From Agromyces sp. S2-1-8 (GTDB lineage: Bacteria > Actinomycetota > Actinomycetes > Actinomycetales > Microbacteriaceae), in the NCBI RefSeq assembly GCF_021129215.1, contig NZ_JAJOLP010000001.1:3286001-3350000 (forward strand): a DNA stretch of 64,000 nt, in the 5' to 3' direction. A program made the translations under genes and the position numbers. Positions 8,968 through 20,003 of the stretch are shown here, piece by piece. The notes under the pieces are model-generated. The model searched no databases and was not told the origin of the DNA. It saw only the letters and a program-made list of their open reading frames with translations. Within the stretch, counting starts at the first letter, position 1; each line of letters begins with the position of its first letter.

Positions 8968-10358
8968 CCCCGTCCTCCTCGACCATCGCGATCATCCTCG
9001 CCGGCGGCATCGGCGTTCGCGTCGGTCTCGGCATGCCGAAGCAGCTCATCCGCATTGCGGGCAAAGCGATCGTCGAGCACACCCTCGAAGCGCTCGAAGC
9101 CAGCCCGCTCATCGACGAGGTGCTCGTCATGATGAACGCGGGCTCCCTCCACGAGCTCGACCACCTCAAGACCGACCCGCGGTTCACGAAACTCACCGCA
9201 GTGCTGCCCGGCGGCGAGACGCGCAACGACACCACCAAGCTCGCGCTCGCGGCGCTGCCGGACGACGGCGACGCGAAGGTCCTGTTCCACGACGCGGTGC
9301 GCCCGTTCGTCGACGAGCGCATCATCGAAGACTGCGTCACGGCGCTCGACGAGTACGACGCCGTCGACACCGCCATCCCCTCGGCCGACACGATCATCGA
9401 GGTCGACGAGGGGTCGATCATCACGGGCATCCCGGCGCGTTCGCGCCTGCGCCGCGGTCAGACCCCGCAGGCGTTCCGGCTCTCGACGATCCGGAGGGCG
9501 TACGAGCTCGCCGCGGGCGACCCCGACTTCGCCGCGACCGACGACTGCGGTGTGATCTTCAAGTACCTGCCCGACGTGCCGATCAAGGTCGTCGCAGGCA
9601 CCGCCGAGAACATGAAGATCACCGAGCCGCTCGACATCCACATCGCCGACAAGATCTTCCAGCTGCAGACCACCTCGCTCACGTCGCACACGGCCGACGG
9701 CACCGACTCGCTCGATCTCTCCGGCAAGTCGGTCGTCGTCTTCGGCGGCAGCTACGGGATCGGTGCGAGCATCGCCGAGCAGGCGAAGGCCGCCGGAGCG
9801 CGCGTGCACTCGTTCAGCCGGTCGGCCACCGGCACCGATGTCACCTCGCGCAAGCAGGTGCGTCGTGCGCTGATGGCCGCAGCCGCCGACGGCCCGATCG
9901 ACTATGTCGTGATCACGGCGGGTGTGCTCTCGATCGCGAACCTCACCGACACCTCGAAGAAGCGGCTTCGCAACACGCTCGAGACGAACCTGCTCGCCCC
10001 GGCGAAGATCGCCCAGGAGGCGTATCCGTACCTCGAGGCGTCGAGGGGCCAACTGCTGCTCTTCACGTCGAGCTCCTACACACGCGGCCGAGCCGGCTAC
10101 AGCATGTACTCCGCGACGAAGGCGGGTGTCGTGAACCTCACGCAGGCACTCGCCGACGAATGGGCCGAGTCGGGGGTGCGCGTGAACTGCCTCAACCCGC
10201 AGCGCACCCGCACGCCGATGCGCACGAAGGCGTTCGGCGAGGAGCCGACCCACACGCTGCTCGACCCAGAGCACGTGGCGGCGGTGTCGCTGCGCCTGCT
10301 CGACTCGGACCTCACGGGCCAGGTCGTCGACGTGCAGGTCGCCTCGGCCAAGCGCTGA
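8964..10358 (+). CDS. Bifunctional ribitol-5-P cytidylyltransferase / ribulose-5-P reductase-like fusion
   Basis: 464 residues in two parts. Residues 1 to about 235 are an IspD/TarI-type cytidylyltransferase (IILAGGIGVRVGLGMPKQLI, FHDAVRPFVD, GQTPQAFR). Residues about 250-464 are a short-chain dehydrogenase (nucleotide motif GGSYGIG, catalytic YxxxK in MYSATKAG). The same domain order is known for the Haemophilus Acs1/Bcs1 enzyme, which reduces ribulose 5-phosphate and activates it to CDP-ribitol; the separate Gram-positive equivalents are TarI and TarJ (TarJ is a different dehydrogenase family). It should feed CDP-ribitol to the polymerase at 1056. The ATGA overlap with the ABC ATPase ties it to the export operon. 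The substrate is inferred from the architecture. Confidence 0.82.
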   Translation: MTPSSSTIAIILAGGIGVRVGLGMPKQLIRIAGKAIVEHTLEALEASPLIDEVLVMMNAGSLHELDHLKTDPRFTKLTAVLPGGETRNDTTKLALAALPDDGDAKVLFHDAVRPFVDERIIEDCVTALDEYDAVDTAIPSADTIIEVDEGSIITGIPARSRLRRGQTPQAFRLSTIRRAYELAAGDPDFAATDDCGVIFKYLPDVPIKVVAGTAENMKITEPLDIHIADKIFQLQTTSLTSHTADGTDSLDLSGKSVVVFGGSYGIGASIAEQAKAAGARVHSFSRSATGTDVTSRKQVRRALMAAAADGPIDYVVITAGVLSIANLTDTSKKRLRNTLETNLLAPAKIAQEAYPYLEASRGQLLLFTSSSYTRGRAGYSMYSATKAGVVNLTQALADEWAESGVRVNCLNPQRTRTPMRTKAFGEEPTHTLLDPEHVAAVSLRLLDSDLTGQVVDVQVASAKR

Positions 10359-10381
10359 GGTCGCGGAGTCGCGATACGCGT

Positions 10382-10399
10382 CGCCGCTGCGCGTCGGCG
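10382..10399. terminator. Weak candidate terminator between convergent genes
   Basis: CGCCG (10382-10386) pairs with CGGCG (10395-10399) in the 60-bp convergent gap. The stem is only 5 bp and no T-run follows on either strand, so this is a weak call. The surrounding GATACGCG...CTCGATACGA wording looks like a degenerate copy of intergenic palindromes common in this bacterial family. Confidence 0.25.
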
Positions 10400-10418
10400 C
10401 TGCTCGATACGAGAAGCG

Positions 10419-10628
10419 TCAGCCCTTGGGTTGCCGCTCGCCATGCTCGCGCAGGCGCTCGAAGACAAGGTCGTAGAGCTCGGCGATGCGGCGCGAATCG
10501 ACCCGCAGTTCGTCGATCTCGGCGCGCAGCGCGTCGATCTCGCCCTGCAACCGAGCGACCTCGGCCGACTCGGGAACGGCCGGGCCTCGGCGCTTCAGCT
10601 TGCGCAGTGCCGCCTCGAACCGGTTCAC
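10419..10628 (-). CDS. Small coiled-coil protein
   Basis: 69 residues, highly charged and predicted to be almost entirely helical. Residues about 20-60 show heptad-like spacing of Leu/Ile (LQGEIDALRAEIDELR), as in a coiled coil. There is no signal or membrane segment. GTG 10628 overlaps the TGA of the LicD-methyltransferase gene (GTGA), so it is translationally coupled to it and may be a dimerisation or scaffold partner. I know no family for it. Its compositional match to neighbours and the tight coupling support a real gene, although it is too small for certainty. Confidence 0.6.
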   Translation of the reverse strand: MNRFEAALRKLKRRGPAVPESAEVARLQGEIDALRAEIDELRVDSRRIAELYDLVFERLREHGERQPKG

Positions 10629-12220
10629 CGTGCCTCCTCCCGGGCCGCTGACGCGGCCACCTTCGTACTGTAGAGCCTGACCGTGGCGACCGTGCGCGGT
10701 CCGGCGGCCGTCTTGCGCATCTGCCGGCTCTCGACGGCGCAATCGAGCCCGAAGGCGGATGCCTCGTCGCGGAGCCATTTCAGCGGCAGGTGCCACGTGT
10801 CGGGGCGATCGTGATCGTAGACGAACGATGCGTTCACCGAGAACGAGGCGAGTACGACCGAGCCCGCATCGATGAGGGCTCGAAGCATCAGGAACGTGTT
10901 CGCTCGAGCATCGCGAGTGAGCGTGTGCAGCACGTTCGAGAGCAGGAAATGCCGAGTGCCGCCGACGGCGAGCTCGTCGGCGATGAAGTCGAGCACCGCG
11001 CGCCGGTCGGCGAGGTTGAGGCGCTGCACGCTGAGCCCGGTGCGCGACGACGCCGCTGCGAGTGCCGCACGCGCGTAGTCGACGGCGACGACCCGGCGGC
11101 CTGCGGCAGCGAGCGACGCGGCGAGTTCGCCGTCGCCGCAGCCGAGGTCGATGATCCGGTCGCCGGGACTCGTCGCCGCGAGCAGCCGCTCGACGTCGCC
11201 GTGCCAGTGGCGCGAACGCCCGAGCCTGATGTGACGCTCCCAGAAGTCTCGATTGAGGTCGTAGACGCCGAACCAGTTCTCGAAACGCCGCCGTGTCGAC
11301 GACGGGGTGCGGAAGCGGAACGACGGGTCGGGCGTGCGCCATCCGGTGCCGTAGCAGAGTGCGAGCCAGGCGTCGCCGTCGGCGACTGACGGCACGGCCA
11401 CGCCCTCGAGCGTCACCTCGCCGAGCGGCAGCAGCGACGCCGGCGCGAAGGTTCCACGCACGGCGATCGGCTGGTTGTAGACGCCCTGATCGTGGAAGCC
11501 GAGGAAGAGGTCGACGTGCACCGTCGATCCGAGCGGGTTGACCTGCCCTGCGGCGCCGCCGGACTCCTCGCCCGCGAACATCACCTGCAGGTGCGCGTCG
11601 CTGTGCCGGACGACCTCATGGCCCCGGTCGCGAATGCGGCGCTCGAGCGCGTACGACGCGATCGAGACGTCAGGCGGAGCCACCTCACCGAGGTAGACGA
11701 GCAGGTCGATGTCGTCGTCGTGCGCGAGGATGCGGCCTTCGCGGATCGCTCCGAGCAGCGTGCCACCGGTGATCGCCGCGGTATAGCCCAGTTCGTCGAG
11801 GTCGTCGAGCACGGTCTGCATCGACTCCATGAGCCGGCGATGCAATGCATCTGAGGGGGCGTCGGTGAGCTTGCCCCACTTGTCGATGATCTGCCCGGCG
11901 GCGACGAGCTCGGCGAGGCCCACCGCCCCGGGCTTCGCCGGCCACGAAAAACGGCCCTCGGCGAGCGCGAGACCGTTGCGCTGATCACGCAGCACGACGG
12001 TACCCGCTCCGTCGAGGTGGCTGTGCAGCACCGTGGGCCAGCGCACGTGCGCGGCCCGGCCGCCCGCCTCGGGCACCAGCGTGGTCCACAGCTTCCGGCC
12101 GTTGATCTCGACGTCGACCGTGCGGCCGATCGCGGGTGAGTCGAACCGCACGACGAGGCCCCGACGCCCGACTCTGAGCGATGCGCGCCGGGCACCGCGT
12201 CGGAAGAGAGTCACGAACAC
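10625..12220 (-). CDS. LicD-family phosphotransferase / class I methyltransferase fusion
   Basis: 531 residues. Residues about 1-120 resemble no domain I can name. Residues about 135-330 match LicD (GGTLLGAIREGRILAHDDDIDL, the nucleotidyltransferase-like catalytic core with its DDDID metal cluster), a family that puts phosphocholine or related phospho-groups on surface glycans. Residues about 365-470 are a Rossmann methyltransferase (IIDLGCGDGELAASL, then AVDY as the acidic loop for SAM). One protein may thus phospho-decorate and methylate, or cap, the same chain. GTG 12220 has AAGGAA about 4 nt before it, and TAGACT (12268-12263) is a plausible -10. It is divergent from the flippase gene at 12400. 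Confidence 0.8.
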   Translation of the reverse strand: MFVTLFRRGARRASLRVGRRGLVVRFDSPAIGRTVDVEINGRKLWTTLVPEAGGRAAHVRWPTVLHSHLDGAGTVVLRDQRNGLALAEGRFSWPAKPGAVGLAELVAAGQIIDKWGKLTDAPSDALHRRLMESMQTVLDDLDELGYTAAITGGTLLGAIREGRILAHDDDIDLLVYLGEVAPPDVSIASYALERRIRDRGHEVVRHSDAHLQVMFAGEESGGAAGQVNPLGSTVHVDLFLGFHDQGVYNQPIAVRGTFAPASLLPLGEVTLEGVAVPSVADGDAWLALCYGTGWRTPDPSFRFRTPSSTRRRFENWFGVYDLNRDFWERHIRLGRSRHWHGDVERLLAATSPGDRIIDLGCGDGELAASLAAAGRRVVAVDYARAALAAASSRTGLSVQRLNLADRRAVLDFIADELAVGGTRHFLLSNVLHTLTRDARANTFLMLRALIDAGSVVLASFSVNASFVYDHDRPDTWHLPLKWLRDEASAFGLDCAVESRQMRKTAAGPRTVATVRLYSTKVAASAAREEAR

Positions 12221-12262
12221 GCTTCCTTCGGGTCGGCGGACAATTGGCCAGGGGATGTCCCG

Positions 12263-12268
12263 AGTCTA
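12263..12268 (-). promoter_or_regulatory. -10 element for the LicD-fusion gene
   Basis: TAGACT on the minus strand, predicted to start RNA about 35 nt before the GTG at 12220. The -35 is not recognisable. The rest of the 179-bp divergent gap (12221-12399) shows only the ribosome site of the next gene. Confidence 0.35.
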
Positions 12269-12399
12269 TGCGAACGCGTGCGATCCACCCATCCGCGGTC
12301 CGTTCCTCACGTCCCCGTTTCTGGGGGAGAATAGCCGGGAACGCGCACGACACCCCGGGCGCCGACTGCCCGAACCCGATCGCGAAGGAGGTCGCGCGC

Positions 12400-13629
12400 G
12401 TGAAAACGAAGACCGCGCTGCGGTACGCCGGCGGATACGGCCTTTCGGTGGCGATCAGCGGCGTCGTGAGTCTCGCGGTCATCCCGGCCATCATCGTCGC
12501 AGCGGGCGCCGATTCGTGGGCGACGATCGCGGTCGCGCAGGCCGTCGCGGGTTTCGCGTCCGTCTTCGCGGTGTACGGATGGGGCGTCGTCGGACCGACC
12601 GAGATCGCGAGCCGCCCCGACGCCGACCGCGGCGCGTACTACTTCGACTCCCTGCTCAGCCGGGTGTGGCTCTGCCTCGTGATCGTGCCGATCGCGATCG
12701 TCATCGCCGTCTCGATCGTCGACGGCGACGCACTGCTGGCGGCGCTCACGGTCGCGAGCGGCGTGCTCGTCGCGCTCGGCGCCGGATGGTTCTACGTCGG
12801 CGAGGCGAGCCCGATGCGCTTCCTGCTCATCGACACCATGCCGCGCATCGCGGGTACCGTCATCGGCGCGCTCGTGCTCGTCGCGACCGGCGACGTCATC
12901 GCATTCGCCGCGCTGCAGCTCGCGGGCGTCGTCGTGTCCGCGCTCATCGCGAACTGGAACATCCTCGCGAGGTACCGGGGGTGGCGCTTCGGACTCTCCC
13001 CGGTGCGCGCCGTGCGCAACCTGGCCGGCCAGGCGAGCCCCGTTGCGATGAGTGCGACGGCGTCGATCTACGTCAACGTGCCGATCGTGCTCATCGACCT
13101 CTTCCTGCCTCAGGCGACCGCCGTCTACGCACTCGCCGAGCGCATCGTCCGGCTCGCGCTCTACTCCACGCGCCCCGTGGTGCAGATCGCCCAGGGCTGG
13201 GTGCCGAACCCCCTTCCCGACGTGCAGTCGGCGCGCGCCCGGCGGGTCACCGCCATCGCGCTCGGCCTCGGCGCGGTCGGCGGCCTCGCCTATGCGCTCG
13301 CCGGTCCCTGGATCGGCGACCTGCTCTCCGGGGGCACGCTGACGATCCCGTTCGATCTCGCCGTCCCGATGGCCGTGAACCTCGCCGCGATCCTCGCCTC
13401 GCAGATCACGGGCTTCGCCTGCCTCACGGCGTTCGGCCTCACGAAGGCCCTCGCGACGAGCACGATCGTCGGTGCGATCGTCGGCACCCTCCTCATGTAC
13501 CCGCTGTTGCTCTGGATCGGCGCGCCGGGCGTGGCGTGGGGCCTCGCCGTCGCCGAACTCTGCGTGCTCGGCGTCCAGCTCGTGACCCTGTCCCCCAGAC
13601 TTCGCCGGGCCGAACCGGTAGGCTCGTAG
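12400..13629 (+). CDS. Wzx-like polysaccharide flippase
   Basis: 409 residues with about twelve hydrophobic segments and the spacing of the MATE/MurJ/Wzx superfamily. Very hydrophobic helices are separated by short charged loops from residue 1 (KTKTALRYAGGYGLSVAISG) to a final positive tail (LSPRLRRAEPVGS). It should flip undecaprenyl-pyrophosphate-linked repeat units to the outer leaflet for polymerisation. GTG 12400 is chosen because AAGGAGG lies 8 nt upstream; there is no earlier start with a ribosome site. It precedes a galactofuranosyltransferase gene, so a galactan-containing repeat is a likely cargo. It is distinct from the Wzm/Wzt exporter at 7365-8967. The family is assigned by topology rather than by strict motifs. 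Confidence 0.78.
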   Translation: MKTKTALRYAGGYGLSVAISGVVSLAVIPAIIVAAGADSWATIAVAQAVAGFASVFAVYGWGVVGPTEIASRPDADRGAYYFDSLLSRVWLCLVIVPIAIVIAVSIVDGDALLAALTVASGVLVALGAGWFYVGEASPMRFLLIDTMPRIAGTVIGALVLVATGDVIAFAALQLAGVVVSALIANWNILARYRGWRFGLSPVRAVRNLAGQASPVAMSATASIYVNVPIVLIDLFLPQATAVYALAERIVRLALYSTRPVVQIAQGWVPNPLPDVQSARARRVTAIALGLGAVGGLAYALAGPWIGDLLSGGTLTIPFDLAVPMAVNLAAILASQITGFACLTAFGLTKALATSTIVGAIVGTLLMYPLLLWIGAPGVAWGLAVAELCVLGVQLVTLSPRLRRAEPVGS

Positions 13630-13632
13630 TCG

Positions 13633-13646
13633 CGCGCCGCGGCGCG
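13633..13646. repeat. Perfect GC palindrome after the flippase gene
   Basis: CGCGCCGCGGCGCG is a 14-bp perfect palindrome immediately after the flippase stop and 32 bp before the galactofuranosyltransferase start. It could be an attenuating or terminating hairpin or simply GC bias. There is no T-run. Confidence 0.3.
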
Positions 13647-13678
13647 ATACCACCCCCACACACACGGAGCACCGCAGC

Positions 13679-15601
13679 GTGAGCGCAACCTGGAACGAGA
13701 TCCAACGCGTCGTCTTCCCACAGGACGCCGACCCCGATGTCATCTCGCTGTACGTCGACGCCGACGTCTGGGCGAAGGTCGGCGACCGCGAAGTCCGGGT
13801 GAGCGACCGCGCGCACCTCGACGACGTGCTCGGGCGCGATCGCTTCCGCATCTCCTCCGGTGAACGCGTCTCGTTCGCGAGCTACTTCAACGCCTTCCCC
13901 GCCTCGTACTGGCAGCAGTGGACGAACGTCGAGCGAATCCGCCTCTCGGTCGAGACGAGCGGCGAGGGCACCCTGCTCGTCTATCGCTCGACCGCACAGG
14001 GGGTCCCGCAGCGCGTCGCCTCCGAGCCGTTCGCAGGCACGGTGCGCCACGAGATCGAGCTGCCGGTGACGACCTTCGGCGACGGTGGCTGGTACTGGTT
14101 CGACATCGTGGCGGGCGACGCCGACGTGGTCGTCGCAGACGGCCGCTGGCAGACGGATGCCTCCGAGCTGCGCTCGGGCGGCGCCTCCATCGGCACCACG
14201 ACCTTCAACAAGCCCGACTACTGCGTCAGCACACTCGAGGCCCTCGCCGGCGACGAGACGGCGCGCGACGTGATCGACCGCATCTACATCGTCGACCAGG
14301 GCAACCAGCGCGTCGTCGACGAACCCGGCTTCGACCAGGTCGCCGAACGTCTCGGTGACACGCTGACCATGATCGAGCAACCGAACCTCGGCGGCTCCGG
14401 CGGGTTCGCGCGGTCGATGGCCGAGACCCTCGAGGCTGACACGAGCGACTTCCTCATCCTGCTCGACGACGACGTCACGGTCGAGCCCGAGAGCATCGCA
14501 CGCGCTGTGCGGTTCGCCCGGCACACGACCCGCCCCGTGGTCGTGGGCGGGCACATGTTCGACCTGCTGAACCGCCCGGTGCTGCACGCCTTCGCCGAGA
14601 CGGTCGACCTCAAGCCGTTCGTCTGGCACGCCCAGCCGCACGACGAGGTCCCGCACGACTTCCGGTTCTCGAACCTTCGGCAGACGCGGTGGATGCACGC
14701 CCGCATGGACGCCGACTACAACGGCTGGTGGTTCTGCCTCATCCCGACCGAGGTCATCCGGTCGGTCGGGCTCTCGCTTCCGGCCTTCATCAAGTGGGAC
14801 GACGCCGAGTACTGCCTGCGCGCCCGCGACGCCGGCTATCCGACGGTGACCCTGCCCGGAATGGCACTGTGGCACGTGTCATGGCTCGACAAGGACGACT
14901 CGATCGACTGGCAGGCCTACTTCCACGCCCGCAACCGAATCGTCGCGGGCCTGCTGCATTCCCCCTACCCCAACGGCGGGCTGCTCGCCCGCGACAGCGA
15001 GCGGTGGGACCTCAAGCACCTGCTCTCGATGCAGTACTACCCCGTGACCCTGCGCCATCGCGCGCTCCGCGACATCCTGTCGGGGCCCGTGCACATGCAG
15101 CTCGGCATGGCGACCATCCTCGGCGAACTCCGCGCCGCGGCCGCCGACTTCCCGGAGAAGACCGTGCTCCGGCACGAGTCCGAGATCCCGATGACGGTGG
15201 AGGGCAAACGCGTCTACCCGGTGCCGAAGACCGCGGCAGGACCGAAGGGACCGCGCGGCGTCGCGCTCGTGCTGTTCACCGTCAGGATGACCGTGCGCCA
15301 GTGGTTCACCCGGCCCGCGCCGAAGAACGTCGCAGAACCCCAGGTCGAGCTCGCCAAGCGCGACGGCACCTGGTTCCGGCTCCCCCACTTCGACAGCGCA
15401 CTCGTGTCGACCGCGGATGGTTCCGGCAAGGTCCGGTACACGCGCGACCCGAAGACCTTCCGGCGCCTGCTGCGCGAGAGCCGGCGCCTGCACCGCGAGC
15501 TGCGCAAGCGCTGGCCCGAGCTCGCACGCGAGTATCGCGCTGCGCTGCCCGAGATCACCTCGCCCGAGGCGTGGGCGCCGCACTTCACGACGAAGAAGTA
15601 G
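13679..15601 (+). CDS. glfT2: Galactofuranosyltransferase, GlfT2-like
   Basis: 640 residues, very close to the length of mycobacterial GlfT2. An N-terminal beta-rich domain (about 1-165) is followed by a GT2 core with TTFNKPDYCVSTLEAL, QPNLGGSGGFARSM and the metal-binding DDD at residues 263-265. The acceptor loop has WWFCLIP and FIKWDDAEYCLRARDAGY with a final histidine (LWHVSW), and a helical C-terminal domain follows. The family adds Galf from UDP-Galf to a lipid-linked galactan on the cytoplasmic face. glf lies just downstream on the opposite strand. GTG 13679 has only a distant GGAG; TAGGCT at 13619-13624 could be its -10. No arabinan genes are present, so the product is a galactan or a Galf-containing polymer rather than arabinogalactan. 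Confidence 0.88.
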   Translation: MSATWNEIQRVVFPQDADPDVISLYVDADVWAKVGDREVRVSDRAHLDDVLGRDRFRISSGERVSFASYFNAFPASYWQQWTNVERIRLSVETSGEGTLLVYRSTAQGVPQRVASEPFAGTVRHEIELPVTTFGDGGWYWFDIVAGDADVVVADGRWQTDASELRSGGASIGTTTFNKPDYCVSTLEALAGDETARDVIDRIYIVDQGNQRVVDEPGFDQVAERLGDTLTMIEQPNLGGSGGFARSMAETLEADTSDFLILLDDDVTVEPESIARAVRFARHTTRPVVVGGHMFDLLNRPVLHAFAETVDLKPFVWHAQPHDEVPHDFRFSNLRQTRWMHARMDADYNGWWFCLIPTEVIRSVGLSLPAFIKWDDAEYCLRARDAGYPTVTLPGMALWHVSWLDKDDSIDWQAYFHARNRIVAGLLHSPYPNGGLLARDSERWDLKHLLSMQYYPVTLRHRALRDILSGPVHMQLGMATILGELRAAAADFPEKTVLRHESEIPMTVEGKRVYPVPKTAAGPKGPRGVALVLFTVRMTVRQWFTRPAPKNVAEPQVELAKRDGTWFRLPHFDSALVSTADGSGKVRYTRDPKTFRRLLRESRRLHRELRKRWPELAREYRAALPEITSPEAWAPHFTTKK

Positions 15602-15611
15602 TCGCCGACCC

Positions 15612-15653
15612 GACGAGAACGGCCCGAGGCATCCGCCCCGGGCCGTTCTCGTC
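15612..15653. terminator. Bidirectional terminator, 15-bp stem
   Basis: 15612-15626 and 15639-15653 are perfectly complementary (arms GACGAGAACGGCCCG / CGGGCCGTTCTCGTC), with a 12-nt loop. It lies in the 59-bp gap between the convergent glfT2-like and glf genes, where it can stop both transcripts. There is no long T tract, as is usual in high-GC actinobacteria. Confidence 0.8.
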
Positions 15654-15660
15654 TGCGATG

Positions 15661-18120
<2,460 letters not shown>

Positions 18121-18175
18121 TTAGGTCGACGAATCGGGCACGCCCGCACCGGGCGAGCCCCGGCGGACGACCGGG

Positions 18176-18181
18176 TAGACT
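18176..18181 (+). promoter_or_regulatory. -10 element for the glycosyltransferase/small-protein pair
   Basis: TAGACT, about 35 nt before GTG 18217, whose ribosome site GGGAGG is at 18202-18207. No clear -35. It lies in the 106-bp divergent gap with the dehydrogenase gene. Confidence 0.4.
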
Positions 18182-18216
18182 GCATCAGGACATCGACGGT
18201 TGGGAGGCGCCGCAGC

Positions 18217-19578
18217 GTGAGTGCTCCGACGCCGACCCCCGCTTCCGCCGGCGAGCACCGCCCGCACCTCCTGTACGTCGCATGGGGGTTCCCCCCCTGC
18301 CGCGGCAGCGGTGTCTATCGTGCCTGGGCCACCGCGAACGCCTTCGCCGCGGCCGGCTGGGACGTCACGGTGCTGACGGCTCCGCGCGAGACCTTCACGA
18401 TGTCGACGGGTATCGACGAATCGCTCGAGCGCACCGTCGACCCCTCCATCAGCATCGTTCGGGTGCCGTTCCACGCTGCAGCGTTCGAGAGCGACCTGCG
18501 CCGATGGCCTCGATCGCGTGCCGCGGCACCCGAGCTGTGGAACGTCCTCAACGCGCGTCGAGAACAGCGCACGTTCCCCGAGCGGACGTACGGCGGGTGG
18601 CGTCCCGCCCTCGAGTCGGCGGCCGTCGAGGTCCACGAGCGTCACCCGATCGACCTCGTCCTCGGCTCGGCGAACCCGCATGTCGACTTCATTCCCGGTC
18701 ACGTCCTGCACGAGCGCTTCGGCGTGCCCTACGTGATGGACTACCGCGATGCCTGGCAGCTCGACGTCTTCAGCGGCGATCGCGTGTCGCCTGAGGGCAG
18801 CGCGGTGGCGCAATGGGAGCGCAGGCTCGTCGAGGACGCCCACGCCGTCTGGTTCGTCAACGAGCCGATCCTGCGCTGGCACGCCGACCTGTACCCGACC
18901 CGGGCCGACCGATTCCACGTCGTCGCGAACGGCTACGACGCGCCTCCCGAGACGACGACCCGGCGACCCTCCCAGCAGGGTCTGGTCTTCGGCTACATCG
19001 GTACGATGTCGGCGGCCGTCCCGGTCGATCGGCTCATCGACGGGTGGCGCCTGGCTCGGACGCGCTCGCCGCTGCTCGCTGCCTCGCGCATCGAGCTCTG
19101 GGGCCACCTGAACCATGCCGGCACCCCCAACGAGGCGATCGCCCGACAGATGGGCGCCTTCGCCGAGAACGGCATCAGCTATCACGGGGCAGTCGCCAAG
19201 AAGGAGATCGGAGCCGTCTACGCGCGCTTCGACGCGCTCCTGCTCGCCCTCGGCACCGGTCGCTACGTGACCAGCGGCAAAGTGTACGAGTACGCGGCCA
19301 CCGGGCTGCCCATCGTCTCGGTGCACGACCCCGGGAACGCGGCGAGCGACGTGCTTCGCGATGCTCCCGCCTGGTTCCCAGTCGCCGACCTCGAGCCGGA
19401 GACCATCGCCGACGCGCTGGTCGCGGCCTCTCACGCGGCGCTCGACCAGACCCCGGAGGAGCGCCGGGCCGCGCGCGAGTGGGCGACGCAGTTCCAGCGC
19501 GACCGGCAGCTCGGCCCCCAGATCGCATCGCTTCGCACAATGGTCGAGGATCGCCGCGCTGCGGGGGTTCCCCGATGA
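18217..19578 (+). CDS. GT-B fold glycosyltransferase, module A copy 1
   Basis: 453 residues in a two-Rossmann GT-B layout. The N-terminal glycine-rich acceptor loop (YVAWGFPPCRGSGVYRAWA) opens domain 1. MDYRDAWQLDVFSG sits near the hinge (about residue 175) and VFGYIGTM opens domain 2 (about residue 255). The later SGKVYEYAATGLPIVSVHD (about residue 352) is the GT4-like donor-binding E/x7/E region. It transfers an unknown sugar in the cytoplasm. GTG 18217 has GGGAGG 9 nt upstream. It is clearly a paralogue of the enzyme at 25115-26437, and both are followed by a homologous small protein through an ATGA overlap, so the pair is a repeated functional unit. Confidence 0.82.
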   Translation: MSAPTPTPASAGEHRPHLLYVAWGFPPCRGSGVYRAWATANAFAAAGWDVTVLTAPRETFTMSTGIDESLERTVDPSISIVRVPFHAAAFESDLRRWPRSRAAAPELWNVLNARREQRTFPERTYGGWRPALESAAVEVHERHPIDLVLGSANPHVDFIPGHVLHERFGVPYVMDYRDAWQLDVFSGDRVSPEGSAVAQWERRLVEDAHAVWFVNEPILRWHADLYPTRADRFHVVANGYDAPPETTTRRPSQQGLVFGYIGTMSAAVPVDRLIDGWRLARTRSPLLAASRIELWGHLNHAGTPNEAIARQMGAFAENGISYHGAVAKKEIGAVYARFDALLLALGTGRYVTSGKVYEYAATGLPIVSVHDPGNAASDVLRDAPAWFPVADLEPETIADALVAASHAALDQTPEERRAAREWATQFQRDRQLGPQIASLRTMVEDRRAAGVPR

Positions 19579-20003
19579 ACATCGTGCTCTTCGCCCCATC
19601 CGGCGCCACGGCGTCGGCGATTCGGCAGCTCGCGCCGGACCCCGAGCGCGACCGGATCACCGTGGTCTCCCGGGCAGCGCCCGATGCCGACGTGCACTCG
19701 ATCGTGCTGCAGCCGGCGCTGATGTCCCTCACGCGCAGTGCCGAGCGTGCCCTGGGCGGCTCCGCGGCCGGCCGCAACCTGCTGCGACTGAGCCCGCTCG
19801 ACCCCGGGCGGCGATTCTCAGGCGCGGCCCGTCATCACCGGGAGCTTCGCGCACGCGTCGCCGCCGCCGACCTGATCGTCGCACTCGAGCGCGACGGGAT
19901 CCTCGCCGCCTGGAAGAGCGTGCGACGCTGGGCCGGTGCCGACGCGAAGGCCGTCTACGGCATCGCCCCCGCGCGGACGCTCCTGGCCGCCGCGCGCGAC
20001 TAG
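19575..20003 (+). CDS. Small protein partner of a glycosyltransferase, module B copy 1
   Basis: 142 residues, no family recognised. It starts MNIVLFAPSG, a beta-strand plus glycine turn like the first strand of GT-B or Rossmann proteins, and ends with a conserved stretch (RRFSG, then ERDGILAAWK and APARTLLA). The same order is found in the 140-residue protein at 24696-25118, which begins MNIVVLAPSG and has ERDAGFAAWK. There is no signal peptide or membrane segment. ATG 19575 overlaps the stop of the paired glycosyltransferase. It could be a detached N-terminal domain or an activator of that enzyme. Its TAG stop shares the bases CTAG with the stop of the convergent gene at 20000. Confidence 0.75.
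   Translation: MNIVLFAPSGATASAIRQLAPDPERDRITVVSRAAPDADVHSIVLQPALMSLTRSAERALGGSAAGRNLLRLSPLDPGRRFSGAARHHRELRARVAAADLIVALERDGILAAWKSVRRWAGADAKAVYGIAPARTLLAAARD

Noticed and set aside
19575-20003. The 142-residue protein as a truncated pseudogene of a glycosyltransferase.
   Set aside because: A second intact homologue of the same length in the same context shows it is a maintained gene.
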